From a virus, in the IMG/VR virus record IMGVR_UViG_3300018080_000180, positions 1-64,000 of that record: a stretch of DNA of 64,000 bases. One strand, written 5' to 3'. Below the pieces are notes generated by a model, which was not told where the DNA came from, made no database searches, and saw nothing but the letters and a program-made list of their open reading frames with translations. Shown here piece after piece: positions 1 to 4,791 of the stretch. Positions within the stretch are counted from its first letter, which is position 1; each line of letters opens with the position of its first letter. The translations under genes were made by a program, and so were the position numbers.

Positions 1-484
1 CCTTTTTTGGCTTCCCCCTTTCCCCCATACCCCCTTTTCCCCCAGAAGCAGAAGCAGAAGCAGAAGCATAGATGTCCCGGACACTTTGGGACATTGTCCC
101 ACCTTGTCCCTTTTCTTCGGATAGTTTGGCCTTTTTAGCGCGATATTCGCGTTTTCTTACAGACTCAGGATTCTCAGAGTAATTCCACCGCTCACGGTAT
201 TTGTGATAGTTTACCACGATATATCCGCCATCGATCCTCTTTATCCGGCGGCCATCTTCGGCCATCGACCTGCTGTGTTTATCCGGCGACTCAAGCACCT
301 CTATAGCTGCCATAACCTTCTCAATCGGCATGAAGCACGTTCCAGACAGCACGGGCGCAGAGACTGGAGCAATCCCATCACTCTTACACGCAGCGAGGAT
401 CGCAACAAAAACCTTGAAAACCTCAGCCGATTCCATCATTAAAGAGCTTAAGAGGATATCTGAATCGAGCTTCGTGAACCCCAT
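1..484 (-). CDS. Replication initiator-like protein (3' end outside the window)
   Basis: The ATG at 484 shares one base with the stop of the gene before it (TGATG), so translation is probably coupled. 161 residues are visible and the C-terminus lies beyond the left edge. Residues 1-95 read like the winged-helix N-terminus of phage replication organisers (lambda O or DnaD-like): a helix 'VFVAILAACKSDGIAP', then 'VLESPDKHSRSMAEDGRR' and 'GGYIVVNYHKYRE', an arrangement common in that group. A basic stretch, an Ser-Ala repeat made by four GCTTCT hexamers, and a Gly-rich tail follow. Iteron-like TGTCCC copies and four G5 tracts lie inside the gene, as an origin does inside lambda O. By family it would recruit the host helicase at the phage origin. 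The fold is inferred from motifs only. Confidence 0.65.
   Translation of the reverse strand, partial: MGFTKLDSDILLSSLMMESAEVFKVFVAILAACKSDGIAPVSAPVLSGTCFMPIEKVMAAIEVLESPDKHSRSMAEDGRRIKRIDGGYIVVNYHKYRERWNYSENPESVRKREYRAKKAKLSEEKGQGGTMSQSVRDIYASASASASGGKGGMGERGKPKK
14..110. other. Candidate replication origin inside the initiator-like gene
   Basis: On the minus strand four G5 tracts (14-18, 22-26, 30-34, 39-43 as C on plus) are separated by 3-4 bases, a textbook G-quadruplex pattern. Just beside them TGTCCC or its complement occurs at 73-78, 88-93, 95-100 and 105-110, with the middle two forming the palindrome GGGACATTGTCCC (88-100). In lambdoid phages iterons for the initiator lie inside the initiator gene itself; by analogy this is a candidate origin. 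No AT-rich unwinding element is obvious in the visible part. Confidence 0.35.
44..67. repeat. Hexanucleotide repeat, 4 x AGAAGC
   Basis: Four perfect copies of AGAAGC (GCTTCT on the coding strand) encode an alternating Ser-Ala linker in the replication initiator-like gene. Such a repeat can expand or contract by slippage without breaking the frame. Confidence 0.85.
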
Positions 485-675
485 CACTCGACCTCCTCTC
501 TGGTAGCCTCAAAAATGTAAAAATTATCATCCGTGATGTCTTCACCATGAAGTTCATTCCCGATACTAAGCACCTGATCTTCATAAATCCTAATATCTGG
601 GTACGGGATACTAAACTTTGCCGCAATAAGAGATTTTACCTCTCCAACAGTAAACAGGAGTTTGTTAGTGGGCAC
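484..675 (-). CDS. Conserved-looking 63-aa phage protein, unknown function
   Basis: GTG start at 675, with GGAGG six bases upstream. The sequence is acidic at its C-terminus and looks like a compact alpha/beta domain ('FTVGEVKSLIAAKF', 'IRIYEDQVLSIG'). No motif is recognised. Its stop overlaps the start of the initiator-like gene by one base, so the two are co-translated and it may assist in replication. That role is inferred from position only. Confidence 0.65.
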   Translation of the reverse strand: MPTNKLLFTVGEVKSLIAAKFSIPYPDIRIYEDQVLSIGNELHGEDITDDNFYIFEATREEVE

Positions 676-847
676 AAATAACCTCCAATAGAAAATCCAA
701 CGGGCCGCACCGATGGCGCTCCGGGCAACAACAGAAACCCTTTGCTTTGGTACGACCCGTGGATGTAATTGCGTTCATGGAAGTCCTGTTGTTTGAGTTG
801 GCGTCGGGGCCATTACCTCCCGACACTATCAATCTACCATTGTCCAA
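665..847 (-). CDS. Possible small Cys-rich protein
   Basis: A 60-codon frame with a TTG start at 847; an ATG at 778, preceded by AGGA, would give 36 residues. The C-terminal part has a cysteine cluster (FCCCPERHRCGP) that could hold a metal. It overlaps the start of the next gene by 11 bases and fills an otherwise empty gap between two well-supported genes. The N-terminal half is low complexity and the TTG lacks a clear ribosome site, so the short form is more likely if the gene is real. Confidence 0.3.
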   Translation of the reverse strand: MDNGRLIVSGGNGPDANSNNRTSMNAITSTGRTKAKGFCCCPERHRCGPLDFLLEVICAH

Positions 848-1306
848 TCATCGTGTCAAGTCCGCATCGATTGAATAAAAGTGAATCATCTCGATCTTGG
901 CTACCGGCTCCCAGTCTTGCCAGTCGTCACGATCCCAACGACCACCATACATCGTCACGAACGGAGCTTTATTCAGGCGTACAATCAGGTCACAGTCAAC
1001 GAACCTCACTGCAAGCCACGCCGGCCTGTTGGTAAGCTCTTCAAGCCTCTTTGCTGCCAGCAGCTTGTGCAAAGATATCATGTAGTCAGTGTACTTGGTC
1101 GACGCATTCTTCCGGCACTTGATCTCCATCCATGCCTTGACGTTGTGGTGCTTGTCGACCATCGCCACATCCAGCCCCCACTTAGTTGAGAGCTTGATCG
1201 GGCGCAGGCCGTTTATCTCTCCGAGCTCTACAGCAAACTCCTTCTCCCGGCGAAGATCTTCTTCCTTCTCATACATCCGGCGCCTGCGTTCATGCGGCTG
1301 CATCAT
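848..1306 (-). CDS. PD-(D/E)XK nuclease-like protein
   Basis: 152 residues; the ATG is preceded by AGGAAG. After a basic N-terminus the protein has 'WGLDVAMVD' followed by 'AWMEIKCRK', which fits the Asp ... Glu-X-Lys core of the PD-(D/E)XK nuclease fold (strands two and three), and then a long amphipathic helix. Lambda-type recombination operons often carry such a small structure-specific nuclease (Holliday-junction resolvase or RusA-like role); that role is inferred. It follows the tRNA and SSB in the early operon. The catalytic assignment comes from the motif only. Confidence 0.55.
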   Translation of the reverse strand: MMQPHERRRRMYEKEEDLRREKEFAVELGEINGLRPIKLSTKWGLDVAMVDKHHNVKAWMEIKCRKNASTKYTDYMISLHKLLAAKRLEELTNRPAWLAVRFVDCDLIVRLNKAPFVTMYGGRWDRDDWQDWEPVAKIEMIHFYSIDADLTR

Positions 1307-1325
1307 AGATACTTCCTAATGAAGG

Positions 1326-1399
1326 GGAGACAGACGGGGTTCGAACCCGCGACCGCCGGACCCACATTCCGGTGCTCTACCAACTGAGCTACTGCCTCC
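1326..1399 (-). tRNA. tRNA-His (GTG)
   Basis: A full cloverleaf can be drawn. The acceptor GAGGCAG/CTGTCTC is preceded by G-1 that pairs with C73, the identity signature of tRNA-His. The D arm is GCTC...GAGC, the anticodon stem CCGGA/TCCGG with loop ATGTGGG (anticodon GTG), the T arm GCGGG-TTCGAAC-CCCGT. The 3' end reads C-CCT, so CCA is not encoded and must be added. It lies between SSB and the nuclease gene in the same orientation and is probably cut from the operon mRNA. Confidence 0.95.
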
Positions 1400-1419
1400 A
1401 TAACTGTCTCCACGTTTGA

Positions 1420-1818
1420 TCAGTACCGATCGTCGTATCCACCACGACCACGGTCGTCCCTGCGGCCATAGTCCCGGTCCCGGCCACGGTCATCCCGGTC
1501 GTCGCTTCGAGGGGCAAAGCACTGCTTGTACACAGCCATTGCCGCTATCTCGACGCTCTTCCGGGGGTTGCCGTCACGGTCCTCCCAGCTATTGGTCTGT
1601 TTGCGGCCGTAAACGAGAACGGCGTCGCCCTTTTTCAGATTGGCCATTGCGGCATCGGCGGTGTACTTGAAGCACACCACGTCAGTGTATTCGACCTTCT
1701 GATCATCTCGCGGACCATAGTTGGTAGCGATAGAAAACTTGACGACATTCTTTTTTTCCCCGAAGGCCTCGGGATCTTTGGTCAGTCGACCACCAATGTT
1801 ACAGCTGTTGATGTCCAT
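1420..1818 (-). CDS. ssb: Single-stranded DNA-binding protein (SSB)
   Basis: 132 residues with an N-terminal OB fold of the bacterial SSB family ('MDINSCNIGGRLTKDPEA', 'VVKFSIATNY', 'EYTDVVCFKYTADAAMANLKKGDAVLVYGR'), ending near residue 105. The tail is short and made of Asp/Arg/Gly repeats (DDRGRDRDYGRRDD). It ends GGYDDRY and lacks the usual acidic IPF tip that recruits host partners. AGGA lies before the ATG. It belongs with ERF, the RecB-like nuclease and the NinB-like protein in one recombination operon, and should coat ssDNA during replication and annealing. Confidence 0.9.
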   Translation of the reverse strand: MDINSCNIGGRLTKDPEAFGEKKNVVKFSIATNYGPRDDQKVEYTDVVCFKYTADAAMANLKKGDAVLVYGRKQTNSWEDRDGNPRKSVEIAAMAVYKQCFAPRSDDRDDRGRDRDYGRRDDRGRGGYDDRY

Positions 1819-1828
1819 GATTTTTCCT

Positions 1829-2263
1829 TTACCATTGACTGATTGTTGAAATGTCTACGGCGTTCGGGTCGGGGATGTAAGCCCCGAGCTCTATTGCCGC
1901 CCACGTTTTGATCTCCTCCATCTTTTCCTCCCACTCAGACGTTGTCCACTCTTCGAGCCTCGTGGACCGAACAAACGGCATCCCGTTGTCGTCCAGATAT
2001 ACGAAAAACTTCGCCTGCAGGATTGCATGGACCTGATCGTTTTCGTATGGCGCATATCCGAGCGCATCACCAATAATGGGGACAACCACTCCCCTGTAAT
2101 ATCTGTTCTGCTGGTTGCTCTTTTCCTTCCTCTGTTTACGTATGATACATTCCACGGCCGCATTCTCAGGAAACGTGGCGAGATACGCAGCCAAGCCGGC
2201 TGGATCTTCGGGCACGAATTCCCTGTTGGTGATCGTGCCCGGATATTTCAGATCGAAATTCAT
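1829..2263 (-). CDS. NinB-like phage recombination protein
   Basis: 144 residues. The core 'SNQQNRYYRGVVVPIIGDALGYAPYENDQ' followed by 'HAILQAKFF', 'STRLEEWTTSEWEEKMEEI' and a terminal 'AYIPDPN' matches the pattern of phage proteins usually annotated as NinB/Orf-like recombination mediators or close relatives. Lambda Orf binds SSB and ssDNA and helps load the annealing protein, which fits its place between ERF and SSB. Start and stop overlap the ERF gene by four bases (ATGA). Family assignment is by motif memory and should be treated as probable. Confidence 0.55.
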   Translation of the reverse strand: MNFDLKYPGTITNREFVPEDPAGLAAYLATFPENAAVECIIRKQRKEKSNQQNRYYRGVVVPIIGDALGYAPYENDQVHAILQAKFFVYLDDNGMPFVRSTRLEEWTTSEWEEKMEEIKTWAAIELGAYIPDPNAVDISTISQW

Positions 2264-3102
2264 GACTTCGGTTTCGGAACTTTGTCGTCTTCGACGTCAC
2301 GAAAGATCTTGCCGTAATCGATGATCTTGATATTTACCAGACCATCGTAGCCGTGCTTGTCCTGCAGCCACATACGCCAGCATTCAGGGTCCACGCTTTT
2401 TTCGGTAAGCAGCCCTGCCAGCTTCTCGACGTCCTCGCTCAGGATCAGGCCATAGTGGCGCTGGTATGCGTCGTTGAGCTGCTTCTTGTCGTGGCCGGGT
2501 ACTTCGATGTACCGGGGACCGGGGCCTTGCTCACGAGGCGCGGGAGGATCCTGACGGCGCTGTTGTGCCGGCGGATGATCGTTGCCCATCTCCATGGTAT
2601 CGATCTCGGAGTCGATCTGCCCGGAGAACGGGATGCAGAACACCTGATTCAGGACGTACTTGTAGGCCGAGGTCATGGCCTTGTTGTACGCCTTGTCACT
2701 GGTGTCGTTCCCTGATCCGGTCACCTTGGCTTCGAGGAAGGTGCCGTCGGGACCATAGAAGGTGTAGGTAATCACGAGCTTGACAAACATCATCTTGCCG
2801 CCGTTCGCCCGTGGCTCGGTCCAGTGCTCCTCCTCCTCAACCGTCGGAACGATCAGGACTTGGTGCTTGGCCAGCAGCGGATTCAGGCTGTCGCAGACAT
2901 CGTCGATCGATCGGTAGCTGTAATTCTGATCCTTGTTCTTGTGGCTCTTTTCCACGGGACCGATCTCTCCAAGGATGGAGAGGATTCGCTCCTGAATCGT
3001 TGGCGGCACACGCTTTGCGACGGTCGCCTTCGGTTCGGCCGGCTTACGGCTGCGGGTGGTCTTCGACGCAGCCGCTTCTGTGGTTTCTTTCTTCTTGGTC
3101 AT
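2260..3102 (-). CDS. erf: ERF-family single-strand annealing protein
   Basis: 280 residues. After a basic Lys/Ala-rich leader (1-40), residues about 40-185 show ERF hallmarks: 'NYSYRSIDDVCDSLNPLLAK', 'FVKLVITYTFYGPDGTFLEA', and the helix 'NDTSDKAYNKAMTSAYKYVL'. A Pro/Gln/Arg-rich linker follows, then a C-terminal domain typical of the variable region. ERF proteins anneal complementary ssDNA in phage recombination and genome circularisation. The RecB-like nuclease directly upstream would supply the ssDNA, and SSB and the NinB-like protein follow. Confidence 0.85.
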   Translation of the reverse strand: MTKKKETTEAAASKTTRSRKPAEPKATVAKRVPPTIQERILSILGEIGPVEKSHKNKDQNYSYRSIDDVCDSLNPLLAKHQVLIVPTVEEEEHWTEPRANGGKMMFVKLVITYTFYGPDGTFLEAKVTGSGNDTSDKAYNKAMTSAYKYVLNQVFCIPFSGQIDSEIDTMEMGNDHPPAQQRRQDPPAPREQGPGPRYIEVPGHDKKQLNDAYQRHYGLILSEDVEKLAGLLTEKSVDPECWRMWLQDKHGYDGLVNIKIIDYGKIFRDVEDDKVPKPKS

Positions 3103-3133
3103 GCCTGTCTACTTTCCTTTTCTACGTTCGGGA

Positions 3134-4084
3134 TTAAAGGTTTTTCCCGAAGGGGCAAAATTGTTTCGCATCGCAATAGTCTTCGCAGCGGGTGTTCCTT
3201 CCGGGGCGCTGCTCGACCGAGTGGCCCCTCCCGAGCTCCAGCGCGAGAGCCGTTGCGTCTGCTTCGTCGTTGAACACGCGAACAGCCGTCTTCCTTCCTT
3301 CCTTATTGACGGCGTAGGTTGTAGGTTTCGCCCACCGCTCTTCCGGGGTGCAGAACGGAAGCTCTTCGTCCGCGAGCTTACAGGCATTGAAGTGGACCCG
3401 GGAACGCGCAACAAGATATTCCTCGGTCGCTTCTTGCGTCCAGAGAGGAACCTTGATGCACTGCTGTGATGCTGGAGGGTAGTTCGTGTTGCCGGCCTTG
3501 CTCTTCTGAAAATCACGATAAAAAGTATTGATCTTCAGAGCATTCACCGGGAAGCCGAGCAGTCGAAACGCAAACGCATAGCAGTTCAGCTGACGTTCCC
3601 ACTCGGGCTTGGATCCACCGTCACTGTAAACGATGCTCCAGACCGAGGTGACCTTGTGGTCCTCGACAACACCGTCGACCCCGTCATAACAGTCGGACTT
3701 GCCGGACACGTAATAACTGTTGGGGTCGTAGTTCTCGGTCTCCCAGAACTTTACGTTGCCGTCGACAGTGTAGAGCCGCTGCTTGACAAGGTCATAGAAC
3801 CAGCGCTCTTCGCTGAGGCGCTCGGCGTTCGGGTTACCTTTAGCTGCAAGGCGCTCGACCGTGTTGTGGGCTGCGCTTCCAATGAACAGCCACGTAAACT
3901 CGGTGGCATCCTTAGCAATCTTGTCCCGGTGGCGATCGACGAGGATCTTGGGACGGGGGGCGTCGATAAGCTGTGTTACCGACAGGACGTTGTCTGGTGC
4001 TTTGACCAGATCATACTCTTCGACATACGCCTTGATGGCATCCACCACTGTGGGCGACAGGTTAAAATTGTTGGTGATTATCAT
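3134..4084 (-). CDS. RecB/Cas4-like PD-(D/E)XK exonuclease
   Basis: 316 residues. The nuclease core is visible as 'SGKSDCYDGVDGVVEDHKV' (Asp then Glu-Asp-His-Lys) and 'ERQLNCYAFAFRLLG', a QxxxY-like motif. The C-terminus has three clustered cysteines (RCEDYCDAKQFCPFG), like the iron-sulfur C-terminus of AddB/Cas4-type nucleases. By family it resects duplex ends to make ssDNA, so it is the natural partner of the ERF annealing protein encoded just downstream. It overlaps the ribbon-helix-helix gene by four bases. Confidence 0.75.
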   Translation of the reverse strand: MIITNNFNLSPTVVDAIKAYVEEYDLVKAPDNVLSVTQLIDAPRPKILVDRHRDKIAKDATEFTWLFIGSAAHNTVERLAAKGNPNAERLSEERWFYDLVKQRLYTVDGNVKFWETENYDPNSYYVSGKSDCYDGVDGVVEDHKVTSVWSIVYSDGGSKPEWERQLNCYAFAFRLLGFPVNALKINTFYRDFQKSKAGNTNYPPASQQCIKVPLWTQEATEEYLVARSRVHFNACKLADEELPFCTPEERWAKPTTYAVNKEGRKTAVRVFNDEADATALALELGRGHSVEQRPGRNTRCEDYCDAKQFCPFGKNL

Positions 4085-4302
4085 TGCTCCACTCCTTTGC
4101 GCGAGAGTGTTAAGGGTTTATTTGTGCAATAGGGACATCCCCTCAGCCGCCTCTGTGATCCGCACTTTTTACAGGTTGTCGCTTCCCAACGATCGGCCAT
4201 CATGTCGACCATTCGCGGCTGACTCACCTTGTTTTTGGCAGCCAGCTTCTTTACCCGTTTCTGGGTATCGATGTCGACTGATACGGTTGTCTGGTTGGCC
4301 AT
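4081..4302 (-). CDS. Ribbon-helix-helix regulator with zinc ribbon
   Basis: 73 residues. Residues 4-38 ('TTVSVDIDTQKRVKKLAA', then 'SQPRMVDMMADRW') fit the beta-strand plus two helices of Arc/MetJ ribbon-helix-helix DNA-binding proteins. Residues 43-59 hold two Cys pairs (CKKCG, CPYC), a zinc ribbon. It is the first gene behind the promoter at 4467-4495, whose -35 box lies in the ATTGAC-NN-TCAATTG palindrome shared with two other early promoters. An autoregulatory role is inferred. GGAGG stands before the ATG. Confidence 0.65.
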   Translation of the reverse strand: MANQTTVSVDIDTQKRVKKLAAKNKVSQPRMVDMMADRWEATTCKKCGSQRRLRGCPYCTNKPLTLSRKGVEQ

Positions 4303-4329
4303 CTATCCTCCTTCGTGGTTGTTGTCAGG

Positions 4330-4396
4330 TCAGGCGACAGGGAGTCAAACCCTGCAATTTTTCACAGACACGTCGGCCTGCTACACCTTTCGCCCG
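4330..4396 (-). other. tRNA-like structure in a leader RNA
   Basis: Seven acceptor-like pairs (CGGGCGA with TCGCCTG) enclose a perfect T arm (CAGGG-TTTGACT-CCCTG), and A plus CCT follows, as in the tRNA-His gene. Only about 35 bases lie between acceptor and T arm, and no good five-pair anticodon stem can be made, so it is not a normal tRNA. It lies in the untranslated leader between the promoter and the ribbon-helix-helix gene. It may be a decayed tRNA or a regulatory mimic. Confidence 0.35.
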
Positions 4397-4409
4397 TCGG
4401 TTACTCAGT

Positions 4410-4426
4410 CACGGGGGATTCCCGTG
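4410..4426 (-). other. Leader hairpin CACGGG/CCCGTG
   Basis: A GC-rich six-pair hairpin with a five-base loop lies near the start of the leader RNA, upstream of the tRNA-like fold. No T tract follows, so it is not a terminator. It adds to the impression that this 160-base leader is structured. Confidence 0.4.
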
Positions 4427-4466
4427 TCCCTTACTCCCTTGGATACTGCCCGATAGTCTCAATTAG

Positions 4467-4495
4467 ATTATACTTGATTCCCAATTGAGAGTCAA
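4467..4495 (-). promoter_or_regulatory. Early sigma70 promoter A with palindromic operator
   Basis: TTGACT (4490-4495) and a perfect TATAAT (4467-4472) are 17 bases apart. The -35 box is embedded in ATTGACTCTCAATTG, an inverted repeat ATTGA-N3-TCAAT that also occurs at three other promoter-like sites in the window. It drives the ribbon-helix-helix, nuclease, ERF, NinB-like and SSB genes. A repressor bound at the palindrome would block RNA polymerase. Confidence 0.85.
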
Positions 4496-4501
4496 TAGAA
4501 A

Positions 4502-4762
4502 TCAGACCGGCTGGAACCCTGTCAGACAGAGCCCCAGATCGTCCAGTTCGTACTCGATTTCCTGCCCGACAACCCTGCTCACATCGACTCCGTGTCCCGG
4601 GACAATGCAGCCGAAGCATGCATCCAGCGCCCGGATGAGCGGCCCGTCATCGGCGTGCAGCACCCCCAGCTCTCCGTTGTGGTCCTCGACCACCAGCGTG
4701 GCAATGCCGCTGCCCCAGCTGCCCCAGCTGGCCCTCAGTCCTTTAATAGTTGCGCGTGCCAT
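4502..4762 (-). CDS. Unknown 86-aa protein
   Basis: AAAGGAGGG precedes the ATG. The N-terminus 'MARATIKGLRASWGSWGSGIATLVVEDHNGELGVLHADDGPLIRALDACFG' looks like a small beta-rich domain with one helix; a second part is acidic. No family is recognised. It lies directly downstream of the helicase and upstream of promoter A, so it is the last gene of the helicase transcript. Confidence 0.6.
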   Translation of the reverse strand: MARATIKGLRASWGSWGSGIATLVVEDHNGELGVLHADDGPLIRALDACFGCIVPGHGVDVSRVVGQEIEYELDDLGLCLTGFQPV

Positions 4763-4791
4763 CTCAGCCCTCCTTTTTATGGTTGTTCCCC

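Noticed and set aside
4330-4396. A second normal tRNA
   Set aside because: T arm and acceptor fit, but the middle is about six bases short and no anticodon stem pairs, so it is listed only as a tRNA-like structure.
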